A stretch of 8,688 nucleotides of DNA from an uncultured Clostridia bacterium (GCA_944393345.1 CALXZW010000054.1:1-8688), one strand, 5' to 3'; shown: positions 1 to 7,073, counted from the first letter of the stretch. Numbers and translations are program-made. Notes: generated from the letters alone by a model not told the origin.

Positions 1-437
1 TTTAACACTTCGATTTTCCAATGTTTTTTTTCCGCATACATTGAATACATTCTAAACAAAGTTCCTGCAAATAAAGCGGCTTCTTCTCCTCCTGCACCTG
101 CTCTAATTTCACAAATGATATTTTTGTCATCATCTGGATCCTTTGGTATTAATAATATTTTTAATTCTTCTTCTAATTTTGGTAATTTTTCCTTTGATTC
201 ATAGTATTCTACTTCCGCTAATTCCTTCATTTCAGGATCATGCATTAATTCTTCTGCTTCTTCCATACTGCTTTTAGTTTTTTTATATTCTCTAAATTTA
301 ATTACTACATCTTCTATATTAGCATGTTCTTTCATCATCTTTTGCCATTCGGATTGATTAGCTATTACTTCTGGATCACTTATTAATTTAGTTAATTCTT
401 CATATCTCTTTTCTACGGCCTCTAATTTTTCAAACAT
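1..437 (-). CDS. prfA: Peptide chain release factor 1 (RF1), N-terminal part, cut by the window edge
   Basis: Release factor 1 recognises UAA and UAG in the ribosomal A site and triggers release of the finished protein. Only the first 145 codons are here; the gene continues past base 1. The translation starts MFEKLEAVEKRYEELTKLI, the usual helical N-terminal domain of RF1, and then shows the family block EIRAGAGGEEAALFAGTLFR (residues about 112-131) followed by MYSMYAEKKHW. RF1 normally has Asp where this protein has the Thr before LFR. The codon-recognition and GGQ catalytic parts lie outside the window, so they cannot be checked. The ATG at 435-437 is preceded by AGGAG (complement of 446-450) with 8 bases between. 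The gene has its own promoter just upstream and follows the terminator of the preceding operon, so it is probably transcribed independently. The absence of an early in-frame stop and the N-terminal sequence favour RF1 over RF2. Confidence 0.95.
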   Translation of the reverse strand, partial: MFEKLEAVEKRYEELTKLISDPEVIANQSEWQKMMKEHANIEDVVIKFREYKKTKSSMEEAEELMHDPEMKELAEVEYYESKEKLPKLEEELKILLIPKDPDDDKNIICEIRAGAGGEEAALFAGTLFRMYSMYAEKKHWKIEVL

Positions 438-477
438 TTAAATTTCTCCTTTATTTAATTTTTATTCATACTTTATT

Positions 478-506
478 ATTATACTATTTTTTTCTTTAAA
501 TTACAA
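478..506 (-). promoter_or_regulatory. Sigma-A-type promoter of prfA
   Basis: On the minus strand TTGTAA (complement of 501-506) and TATAAT (complement of 478-483) are separated by exactly 17 bases. The promoter lies about 40 bases before the prfA start. Its -35 box abuts the terminator of the preceding operon. Confidence 0.8.
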
Positions 507-508
507 GT

Positions 509-537
509 AAAAAACAACTATTAAACATAGTTGTTTT
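509..537 (-). terminator. Rho-independent terminator of the yhaO-yhaN-membrane protein operon
   Basis: Arms 511-520 and 528-537 are perfectly complementary (10 bp, AAAACAACTA with TAGTTGTTTT) around a 7-base loop, and the transcript ends the hairpin in a run of six U. The stem is AT-rich but has a regular shape. The right arm overlaps the TAA stop (536-538) of the gene it terminates, so translation runs into the hairpin. Confidence 0.8.
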
Positions 538-1477
538 ATTTCAATAAATCAATAATATTTTTTTTATTTATTTCAAATTTATTTAATAATATATCTATTA
601 TATTTATTTCATTGTTATTACTATTTTTATAATTTAATATTTGATTTATTTTTTCATTTATTTCATCTGTATAATCATAAGAAAAAATTCTTTCATTTTT
701 TAAGATTATCGCACTTAAAATAATATTAAAAATTGTTGCTATAATTAATATTATATTAAAATCACTTACAATTGCTGTGAAAATAGCAATTATTATATTT
801 ATTATTATTAATATAGGAAATAATTTATTTTCTTTTTTAAAATAATTATGTTTTTCGCATTTATAAATAATTATTTTCTCTAATATATTGCTATACATAT
901 TTATTCTATCTATATAATAATTATTTTCTAAATTATTTATTAATTTATTTATTGAAATTTCGTTTTCAAATGGAAATAAAATTTTAGTAACAAATAAACT
1001 TTCATATGTATTAGGTTCTTCTATATAATATTCTTCAATATTTTTTTCATTAATTTTTTCTATGGAATCAAATTTTTGAAATTGTTCACGATTTACTAGT
1101 TCAATTTTTTTATCATAAATTCCATCATTTTTTTGAATTTTTATTTTATCTAATTTTAATAAATATTTTAGTTCTGCTAAAATTAAATTATTATTTCCTT
1201 CTATAGAATTCTTAATAAAAAATTCAGTTAAAATAGGATCAAAAAAATTTTGAAAATCTTTTTGATTATTACTAAGATTCTGATATTTTAATAATATTAA
1301 AATTAAAAGAATTATATCTACTATGGATATCGTAGATATTAATATTATTTTTAATAAACTGGGTCTTAATAATATTCCAATAAAAAATAATATTATATTT
1401 ATAGTAATTAATATTACTAAAACTGTTTTACAATAATTTTTATTTTCTAGATTTAATTTTTGAAATTGTATTTTCAT
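536..1477 (-). CDS. Four-helix membrane protein with large cytosolic loop, weakly DUF2207-like
   Basis: Not firmly recognised. The 313-residue protein has two pairs of membrane helices, at about residues 18-37 and 42-64 and then 219-237 and 240-260. Between them lies a loop of about 150 residues, with a polar tail of 50 residues. There is no signal peptidase site. The loop contains NLILAELKYLLKLDKIKI (about 97-114) and later LFVTKILFPFENEISINKL (about 161-179). The order and feel of these segments recall the paired winged-helix-like segments in the C-terminal half of DUF2207 membrane proteins; this is resemblance from memory, not a demonstrated match. The ATG at 1475-1477 has GAAAGG upstream (complement of 1488-1493), 10 bases away. 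It starts 45 bases after the YhaN-like gene with no terminator or promoter between, and the operon terminator overlaps its stop, so it is co-transcribed as the third gene. Very high Ile, Asn and Lys content reflects extreme AT richness. A role with the YhaO/YhaN pair is inferred from position only. Confidence 0.75.
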   Translation of the reverse strand: MKIQFQKLNLENKNYCKTVLVILITINIILFFIGILLRPSLLKIILISTISIVDIILLILILLKYQNLSNNQKDFQNFFDPILTEFFIKNSIEGNNNLILAELKYLLKLDKIKIQKNDGIYDKKIELVNREQFQKFDSIEKINEKNIEEYYIEEPNTYESLFVTKILFPFENEISINKLINNLENNYYIDRINMYSNILEKIIIYKCEKHNYFKKENKLFPILIIINIIIAIFTAIVSDFNIILIIATIFNIILSAIILKNERIFSYDYTDEINEKINQILNYKNSNNNEINIIDILLNKFEINKKNIIDLLK

Positions 1478-1522
1478 AATTTTATTACCTTTCTATTTTT
1501 TATTTTGATATATTTTTATTTA

Positions 1523-3487
1523 TTAAATCTCTACATAATTATATTTTATATTTAAATCATTTAGTATTTTCTCTTCTCTATTTGTACAGGTAAAAATTAT
1601 TATTTGATTTTTATCAAACCTTTTATTAAGATATGATAATACATTTTTTAATCTTTCCGAATCATAATATGCAAATACTTCATCTAAAATTATAGGCATT
1701 TTTTCCCTAGATAATTCGTCTACCATTGCGAGTCTTAATGATAAATATAACTGTTCTATTGTACCTATGCTAAGCCTAGAAGCAGGCACATATTGACCGT
1801 TTTGTAATTCGATAATAATTCCCTCTTCTTCATTAAATTTAACTCTAGTATATTTACTATTTGTTATATTAGAAATATTCTCGGATAAGTTCTCTGTAAA
1901 TTTAGGGGTTAGCGTATTTTTCATTTCTTCATAACTTTCTATCAAAACTCTTTTGGCTAAGTTCATACTTTCATTCAGTTCTTCTAAGTTTACTTTTTCT
2001 TCTTTATAGTTAACTAATTCTTCTTCTATTTTTGATAATTCATCCAATTTAGGTTCTATGTTTTTTTGTTCTAATTCTATAGTATTTAATTTTATTTTTT
2101 TATTGTTCAAATTATTTTGGCATTTTTGAATTTCATAATTAATGCTTTCAATATTTAATAATACATTTATTTTATTTTTTTCTATTTTACCAAAATATTT
2201 ATTTTTAATTTTTTCTTTTTCAATATTAATTTTTAAATTGATATTATTTTTTATTTTATTTTTTTCATCATTTAATTTTGAATTATTTTTTTCTAATATA
2301 TCTTTTTGATTTTTTAAGTTATTTTTTTCTATTTTTATTTTTTCTTGATTTTCTTCTTCTATTTTTTGATTATTTCTTTCTATTTTTATTTTTTTATTTA
2401 TTTTATTTTTTAAATAAATAAAATAAAATAAAAATATCGGTATTATAAATAGAAAAATATAATTAATTATATTATTTTTTATAAAAATAGATTGTAGAAT
2501 ATTTACTAAAATTAAAAAAATAAATATTATTATCATTTTTTTATTTAATCTATTTTTTTGCAAAATATTTTTTTTATTTTTTTCTAATATTTTTTCTAAA
2601 TTATTATCTTGATTTTTTTCTATATCTTTAATTTTATTTTTTATAATATTTATTTTTTCCAAATTTTCATTTATTATATTTTCTTGAATTTTTATTTTTT
2701 CTTTTTCTAATTCTTCATTTTCTAAAATTAATTTTAATTCACATAAAAATTCAAGTTCATTTTCTGAATTTTGAATTTCATCATTTAATTGATTTTTATT
2801 TTCTTCTACTTCATATTTTAATTTTTCATATTTTTCTAAATTTTCCTTTTCATTTTCTAAATTTTGTATATTTCTATTAATTAAATTAATTGGTTTTTCC
2901 CTAGATCTTTCTGTTCCAACTTCATCTAATTGTCTTCTATTTATTCTTTCAATAGTTCTTTTTATAGAAATTTTATCATCACCTGTACCTGCTAGGTTTG
3001 CAATTTTCTGAATCAAAATATTTTGTTCTGTTTTTCCTAATTGAACTTCTTCTTGGTTAACAACAATTGTTGATAGAAATAATTCCTCATCTACTAAAGT
3101 TTGTTCATAAAAAAATTCATTCCCTCTATTTTTATCTATATTAAAATTTTTAGATATATCTTCCATATTTTCATTAAAAATCTGAGGATTTTTCTTTTTA
3201 AAGTTTCTAAAAATTTCAAATTTTTCACTGTCATCTAATTGATATTCTATTTTTCCTGAAAATTCATCTCCTGTCCATGGTAAATATTTTTCATAATTTG
3301 ATAGTTCTTTTCCCTTTTTATTTTTAGAAATTCCATAAAGCGAGTCTATAATAAAATTTAATATTGTAGATTTTCCGGTTTCATTTTTTCCATAAATTAT
3401 ATTTATTCCTTTTTCAAAATTTATTTCTTTGTCTTTAATTTTTCCATAGGAATTTATTTTTACTTTATTTATTCGCAATTTTTTCAT
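1523..3487 (-). CDS. yhaN: YhaN-like Rad50/SMC-type ATPase with central membrane hairpin
   Basis: A P-loop ATPase of the Rad50/SbcC/YhaN group, the presumed partner of the adjacent YhaO-like phosphoesterase. N-terminal half: Walker A GKNETGKST at residues 33-41 and Q-loop VVNQEEV (Gln145). C-terminal half: ABC signature RLSIGTIEQLYLSLRLA (571-587), Walker B MPIILDEVFAYYD (597-609, Asp602-Glu603) and a final switch segment IIIFTCTNREE, where the usual His is absent. Between the halves, residues about 200-310 and 360-510 are charged coiled coil. At the apex sit two hydrophobic helices, about 318-336 and 341-359, and no CxxC zinc hook. At 654 aa it is clearly shorter than B. subtilis YhaN (over 900 aa, from memory). 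The family assignment is strong; membrane anchoring is inferred. The start is debatable: GAAAGGA touches the ATG at 3485-3487 but sits 9 bases from a TTG at 3476-3478, which would give MRINKVKINSYGKI. The gene follows yhaO by 48 bases without a promoter. Confidence 0.9.
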   Translation of the reverse strand: MKKLRINKVKINSYGKIKDKEINFEKGINIIYGKNETGKSTILNFIIDSLYGISKNKKGKELSNYEKYLPWTGDEFSGKIEYQLDDSEKFEIFRNFKKKNPQIFNENMEDISKNFNIDKNRGNEFFYEQTLVDEELFLSTIVVNQEEVQLGKTEQNILIQKIANLAGTGDDKISIKRTIERINRRQLDEVGTERSREKPINLINRNIQNLENEKENLEKYEKLKYEVEENKNQLNDEIQNSENELEFLCELKLILENEELEKEKIKIQENIINENLEKINIIKNKIKDIEKNQDNNLEKILEKNKKNILQKNRLNKKMIIIFIFLILVNILQSIFIKNNIINYIFLFIIPIFLFYFIYLKNKINKKIKIERNNQKIEEENQEKIKIEKNNLKNQKDILEKNNSKLNDEKNKIKNNINLKINIEKEKIKNKYFGKIEKNKINVLLNIESINYEIQKCQNNLNNKKIKLNTIELEQKNIEPKLDELSKIEEELVNYKEEKVNLEELNESMNLAKRVLIESYEEMKNTLTPKFTENLSENISNITNSKYTRVKFNEEEGIIIELQNGQYVPASRLSIGTIEQLYLSLRLAMVDELSREKMPIILDEVFAYYDSERLKNVLSYLNKRFDKNQIIIFTCTNREEKILNDLNIKYNYVEI

Positions 3488-3494
3488 TCCTTTC
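3488..3494 (-). promoter_or_regulatory. Ribosome binding site that makes the YhaN start ambiguous
   Basis: GAAAGGA on the minus strand directly touches the annotated ATG (3485-3487), which is too close for normal initiation. It is 9 bases from the in-frame TTG at 3476-3478, a normal distance. A weaker AAAG further upstream could serve the ATG, so the choice is not settled. Confidence 0.5.
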
Positions 3495-3535
3495 TTTAGT
3501 TTACAGTTTTCTATTATTTATTTTAATTTTATTTA

Positions 3536-4609
3536 TTATTCCAAAGAATTTAATCCAATCTCTATTGCTTGTTCTATTATGTTTTTTTCTTTTTCCGACA
3601 ATTCTTTCTTTTTAATTCTCTCTAACATTTTCTTTACAAAAATTCCTTTCAATGTATACTCATTAGATAAAGTTTCTAAATTATTAAATATTTTAGTATT
3701 ATTTTTTATTTTTATTATTCTATTATTTATTATATATTTTAATATTTCATATTTATTTATTTCAAAATTTCTATTTCCTTTTAAAATAATTTTTATATTT
3801 TCATTATTTTTTATTTTTAAATTATTAATTTTTTCTATTAATTCCTCTTTTGAAAAAATATTACTTACATTAATTTCTATTTCTTTAAATTCTTCTTCAT
3901 CCAAAGGGATAAACTTTACATCTAATTTATTTTTTTCTAAAATACCTTCTATCATTCCATGCTTTCCAAACTCATCAAATCCTAGTGAAATAGTTGAACC
4001 TGGATATACTATATTTGTACTATAATCTGGTTTATGTATATGACCTAGTGCAATATAATTAAATCCTTTTTTTTCTAATTCTAATCTTTTTAATGGGTTG
4101 TATTCTTTTTCTTCTATGTTTCCTCCATCTAGTGTTCCATGAGCTATTAATATATTTATTTTGTTTTTATCTTTTATTTCTATATTTTCTATTTCAGAGT
4201 TTTTACAATAAAAATCGTCAAATCCAAAACCATATATATCTATTTCTGGTTCTTCTATTATTTCTGTTTTAGAATTAAATATTTTTACATTACTGTTCCA
4301 GTTATATTTGTTGTAATAAGAATTTTTTGTTATTGGATCATGATTTCCGGGGGCTATGTATATTCTAGTATTTGGAATTTGCTTAAATAAATTATTGATA
4401 TATTCTATTGTAGATATTTTTACATATTTATGCTCATATAAATCTCCTGAAATAAATAAAAATTCTATTCCATTTAATTTTATATATTCTATTACTTTTT
4501 TAAATATTTTTCTTTGTTCTAATCTTCTCAAATCTCCTAATATGTCTTTATCTGACAAGTTAACAAATGGTCTATCAAAATGTATATCTGCTATATGTAT
4601 AAATTTCAT
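3536..4609 (-). CDS. yhaO: YhaO-like metallophosphoesterase (Mre11/SbcD-type nuclease family)
   Basis: A calcineurin-like metallophosphoesterase of 357 residues, predicted to act as a two-metal DNA nuclease with the YhaN-like ATPase encoded next. All metal-binding motifs are visible in order: HIADIHFDRPF (Asp8, His10), ISGDLYE (Asp56), APGNHDP (Asn89-His90), IAHG (His157) and GHIH (His190, His192). The following YPGSTISLGFDEFGKHG is the usual end of the catalytic domain. Residues from about 240 onward form a charged, AT-rich C-terminal domain of the sort that contacts the ATPase partner. YhaO is preferred over SbcD because of its length, the gene order ahead of a YhaN-type partner and the wording of the GHIH-to-PGS segment; SbcD remains possible. 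The ATG at 4607-4609 has AAAGGAG (complement of 4617-4623) 7 bases upstream and its own promoter 35-60 bases upstream, making this the first gene of its operon. No residue needed for catalysis appears missing. Confidence 0.92.
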   Translation of the reverse strand: MKFIHIADIHFDRPFVNLSDKDILGDLRRLEQRKIFKKVIEYIKLNGIEFLFISGDLYEHKYVKISTIEYINNLFKQIPNTRIYIAPGNHDPITKNSYYNKYNWNSNVKIFNSKTEIIEEPEIDIYGFGFDDFYCKNSEIENIEIKDKNKINILIAHGTLDGGNIEEKEYNPLKRLELEKKGFNYIALGHIHKPDYSTNIVYPGSTISLGFDEFGKHGMIEGILEKNKLDVKFIPLDEEEFKEIEINVSNIFSKEELIEKINNLKIKNNENIKIILKGNRNFEINKYEILKYIINNRIIKIKNNTKIFNNLETLSNEYTLKGIFVKKMLERIKKKELSEKEKNIIEQAIEIGLNSLE

Positions 4610-4642
4610 AATTTTTCTCCTTTGAATTATTTATTAATTTTG

Positions 4643-4671
4643 ATTTTACTACATTGTTACTCTTTTTTCAA
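4643..4671 (-). promoter_or_regulatory. Promoter of the yhaO-yhaN operon
   Basis: TTGAAA (complement of 4666-4671) and TAAAAT (complement of 4643-4648) with a 17-base spacer, about 35 bases upstream of the yhaO start and downstream of the preceding terminator. Confidence 0.75.
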
Positions 4672-4728
4672 TATTTAGCGAAAATATTTTTGTATTATTA
4701 CTAATCAGACAATTTACTTTTTATAGAC

Positions 4729-4756
4729 AAAAAAAGAGAATATTTATAATATTCCC
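4729..4756 (-). terminator. Rho-independent terminator of the coupling-protein operon
   Basis: On the minus strand GGGAATATT pairs with AATATTCTC (arms 4748-4756 and 4736-4744, one G-U pair) around a 3-base loop, followed by seven U (complement of 4729-4735). It begins about ten bases after the stop codon of the VirD4-like gene. Confidence 0.88.
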
Positions 4757-4765
4757 ATTTTTTAT

Positions 4766-6292
4766 TTATTCTTCATCTATTGGCCCAAATAGTTCATCAA
4801 ATTTTGCTTCAAGCTCTTTCTGTAAATCATATTCATCATCTACTTCTGGCAACATTGTATTTTTCTCTTCTTTAATATCTTGTCCCAAACTATTATTGTT
4901 GTCAATATTTGCTTTTCCACTTTTTCCCTTATCTTCGCCTAAATCGTCAAATAAATCATCTAATGATTCTACCTTTAAATCTTTAGCTTTTTCTTCATTC
5001 TTTTCTTCTACATATGGATTATATGGATTATATTTTCTCCAGGTTCCTCTATCAATTTCTCCTATATCATTATGACTTATTTCCAATGCAGCCATTTTTT
5101 TAGCCATTGGATGCTTAAAATAATAAAATTTCTTTGCTTTTACTGGTTTTATCCCTTTTTCGAATATAATACACCAGTCATTGTCTAATCTTCTAAGTTC
5201 ATCCGGTGTCATCAATGCTCTTCCCATTATTTGATCCGAAACACTTTTTCCTGTTTTCATATTTTGCTTATCTCTATTTATTGACGTGCTATCGCGCGAA
5301 ATTGTTTTCTCCCCTAAAGCTTTGGAAAAGTATTCTACAGTTTTATAAGAGTTACTTCCTAAAAATACGTGTGTATCACAGTTACCCATTATGGTTTCAT
5401 ATGATTTTTCATATACTGCTTCTAATTGATCTATGTTTTGTAGTATTACACTAAATGATATTTTTCTACTTCTCGAAGTTGATATTTTTTTATCAAAATC
5501 TGGTATTTTTCCTATATTAGCAAACTCATCTAATATAAAATATGCTGGTACTTTTAATTTTCCCCCATTTTGATCTGCATAATCATATAATTGTTGTATC
5601 ATTTGTGAGAAAAATATTGTTAGTAAAAAGTCATATGCTGTATGTGTATCTGAAGATATAACATATACCGCAGTTTTTTTATTTCCTATTTCTTCAAAAT
5701 CTATAGTATCTGTTGAAGTTAATTCTGCAATATCTTTTGAATCAAATTTTCCTAACTTTGATTGCAATGAACTTAATATAGAACTATATGTTTTCTCTGG
5801 AGCTATTTCTATTGACTTATAATACATTCTTGCTGGATGGTCATAAGGTAATTGACTAATTAACTCTGTAAGTAAATTACTTCCCCCATTATTATTAGCA
5901 GCCCTTACTAATTCAGCACAGCTTGCTAAATTTTGTTCTTCTTCTGGTCTTACTGCAATTAAATAATATATTAATGCTTTCAATAGCATTTCAGCCATAT
6001 CATCCCAATATGGATCTTGTCCACCTCCATCAGATTTTTGACCTTTTACTATTGTATTTGCAATAACATCTACATCAAGTTCAGATGAAATATGCATTAA
6101 TGGGTTATATCCATCACTGTATTGTGGCCTTACTAAATTTAATACTTTTATTTCATAACCTTGTGATTTTAAATATCCTGCTGTTCTATCATATAATTCT
6201 CCCTTTGGATCTGTAAAAATATATGAGCCTAAACATTGATATGCATTTGGAATAGAATATGATGCTGATTTACCAGATCCTGAACCGTCCAA
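4766..6292 (-). CDS. VirD4/TraG-like coupling protein, ATPase part (downstream of frameshift)
   Basis: The ATPase portion of a type IV coupling protein, the hexameric membrane motor that hands DNA or protein substrates to a secretion channel. It resembles the Gram-positive VirD4 group named after C. difficile CD1115. In order it shows the tail of Walker A (GSGSGKS), FTDPKGELYDRTAGYL (26-41), Walker B YFILDEFANIGKIP (251-264, Asp255-Glu256), the SRSRKISFSVILQNIDQLEAVY region (273-294) and a C-terminal extension from about 430 rich in Asp, Glu and Lys. The only in-frame start is a TTG at 6290-6292, right after a stop in the same frame, without a good ribosome binding site; it would start inside Walker A. 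This is therefore the second half of one gene, split from the upstream ORF by one extra base near 6287. Rejoined, the protein would be about 661 aa, a normal VirD4 length. The terminator follows directly. Codon use is less AT-biased than in the yhaN block. Confidence 0.9.
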   Translation of the reverse strand: MDGSGSGKSASYSIPNAYQCLGSYIFTDPKGELYDRTAGYLKSQGYEIKVLNLVRPQYSDGYNPLMHISSELDVDVIANTIVKGQKSDGGGQDPYWDDMAEMLLKALIYYLIAVRPEEEQNLASCAELVRAANNNGGSNLLTELISQLPYDHPARMYYKSIEIAPEKTYSSILSSLQSKLGKFDSKDIAELTSTDTIDFEEIGNKKTAVYVISSDTHTAYDFLLTIFFSQMIQQLYDYADQNGGKLKVPAYFILDEFANIGKIPDFDKKISTSRSRKISFSVILQNIDQLEAVYEKSYETIMGNCDTHVFLGSNSYKTVEYFSKALGEKTISRDSTSINRDKQNMKTGKSVSDQIMGRALMTPDELRRLDNDWCIIFEKGIKPVKAKKFYYFKHPMAKKMAALEISHNDIGEIDRGTWRKYNPYNPYVEEKNEEKAKDLKVESLDDLFDDLGEDKGKSGKANIDNNNSLGQDIKEEKNTMLPEVDDEYDLQKELEAKFDELFGPIDEE

Positions 6293-6752
6293 CTACCAAC
6301 ACATTAACATTTCCTCTTTTATCCACTGGCAAATAATTATTTTCAGCTAATATTATTCCTTCATTTTTATTTAAAATTTGATATTGCTCTCCTCTTTGAC
6401 TCCAATCACTAGAACCATGTTCAATATCTGTATATTGATTTTTAGGAGCTGATTTTATAATACCTATAAAAAAGAAAATTGAATATACTATTGTAACAAC
6501 TAATAAAGTTGAAAAATATGTCTCTGTTGCTCCTGACTCAAATATTTTTGGAATCGTTCCTAAAGGATTAGTTATAGATTGTCCAAATGTTTCAACAAAT
6601 ATTTGCAAATTCATACTTCCATTTGCTTTGGCCATATATGTACTATATGCAAAAGATGGAACAAGTACTATAGCTATTATTATCCATAGTACTGCATATA
6701 TTATAAAATTATTTCTATTCTTTTTTATTGCTCCTTCGATTTTGTAATACAT
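6270..6752 (-). CDS. VirD4/TraG-like coupling protein, N-terminal membrane part (upstream of frameshift)
   Basis: The membrane anchor of the same coupling protein. From the ATG at 6750-6752 it has two membrane helices, at about residues 16-35 and 79-99. The roughly 45-residue loop between them is predicted to face outward, as in VirD4 family N-termini. Then comes DIEHGSSDW, the counterpart of the family's HGSARWA segment, and the strand NVNVLVVG leading into the P-loop. After that glycine the frame is lost: five unrelated residues (RFRIW) precede a TAA. A GTG three codons earlier (6759-6761) could be taken as the start, but AGGTGA (complement of 6758-6763) overlaps it and lies 5 bases from the ATG, so the ATG is preferred. 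The gene follows the 92-aa gene closely and shares its promoter. As it stands the product has no ATPase domain. Confidence 0.85.
   Translation of the reverse strand: MYYKIEGAIKKNRNNFIIYAVLWIIIAIVLVPSFAYSTYMAKANGSMNLQIFVETFGQSITNPLGTIPKIFESGATETYFSTLLVVTIVYSIFFFIGIIKSAPKNQYTDIEHGSSDWSQRGEQYQILNKNEGIILAENNYLPVDKRGNVNVLVVGRFRIW
6284..6292 (-). other. One-base frameshift inside the Walker A motif of the VirD4-like gene
   Basis: The minus strand reads GTA GTT GGA C GGT TCA GGA TCT GGT AAA. Removing the C at 6287 (or the A at 6288) restores VVGGSGSGKS without a break. With it, the upstream frame stops within six codons. The codon created is CGG, a rare Arg codon for such a genome. A sequencing or assembly error and a real inactivating mutation are both possible; no slippery motif supports programmed frameshifting. 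Confidence 0.9.
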
Positions 6753-6757
6753 TTCTT

Positions 6758-6763
6758 TCACCT
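6758..6763 (-). promoter_or_regulatory. Ribosome binding site that sets the VirD4 start
   Basis: AGGTGA on the minus strand lies 5 bases before the ATG at 6750-6752 and overlaps the alternative GTG at 6759-6761, which therefore cannot be the start it serves. Confidence 0.65.
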
Positions 6764-6782
6764 ACTCTTTAGTATTTTATTT

Positions 6783-7061
6783 TTACTTTTCCAAGTATTC
6801 TTCATGCACTTTTTTAATTTTTTCAAATTTTTCCTTTTCAATTGGCGGACCAATTACTTTTCCCTGTTCAGTAACTCGATATATTTTTCCATTATATTCT
6901 GTAAAAGAATATTTTTCTACTCCTGTTAAATGCATTAAATTATTTCCAACATCTTTTGGTGCAATTGCAATTGTATAATTTGGCTGTACAGTAACTTTTC
7001 CTTTTGTATCAGTAGTTATCGCTACTACGAATGGACAGGGATTATCTTTTCCATTACTCAT
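6783..7061 (-). CDS. Unrecognised 92-residue soluble protein, second gene of the coupling-protein operon
   Basis: Family not recognised. It has 92 residues, no signal peptide and no membrane helix. The first two thirds look strand-rich (segments such as PFVVAITTD, KVTVQPNYTIAIAP and KIYRVTEQGKVIG), and the last 20 residues form a charged helix rich in Lys and Glu. One Cys lies near the N-terminus (NPCPF). The ATG at 7059-7061 has an ideal AGGAGG (complement of 7069-7074) 7 bases away. That site overlaps the TAA stop of the gene before it, a layout typical of translational coupling. The VirD4-like gene starts about 30 bases after its stop. Its fixed place between the 174-aa gene and the coupling protein suggests an accessory or adaptor role, such as substrate presentation to the motor; this rests on context only. 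It does not look like PcfB, the small protein that usually precedes VirD4 in Tn1549-type elements. Confidence 0.8.
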   Translation of the reverse strand: MSNGKDNPCPFVVAITTDTKGKVTVQPNYTIAIAPKDVGNNLMHLTGVEKYSFTEYNGKIYRVTEQGKVIGPPIEKEKFEKIKKVHEEYLEK

Positions 7062-7073
7062 TCAAAATCCTCC

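Noticed and set aside
2080..2900. Repeat array or CRISPR-like pattern in the T-rich stretch
   Set aside because: The near-repeats of ttttttctatttttat type follow from Lys/Glu/Asn/Ile coiled-coil codons; there are no constant-length repeats or spacers.
3579..4025. Plus-strand open reading frames (also at 4356-4625, 5206-5454, 7213-7395 and 7711-8082)
   Set aside because: All lie opposite well-supported genes, have Phe/Leu/Ser-rich products typical of the antisense of Lys/Glu/Asn-rich genes, and match no recognised family.
1523..4609. Classical SbcD/SbcC pair
   Set aside because: No zinc hook, a much shorter ATPase than SbcC, a membrane hairpin and YhaN-like signature and Walker B wording favour YhaO/YhaN.
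6284..6292. Programmed +1 frameshift to make full-length VirD4
   Set aside because: No slippery run, no internal stop at the shift point, no stimulatory ribosome binding site at a suitable distance; only the rare CGG codon is suggestive.
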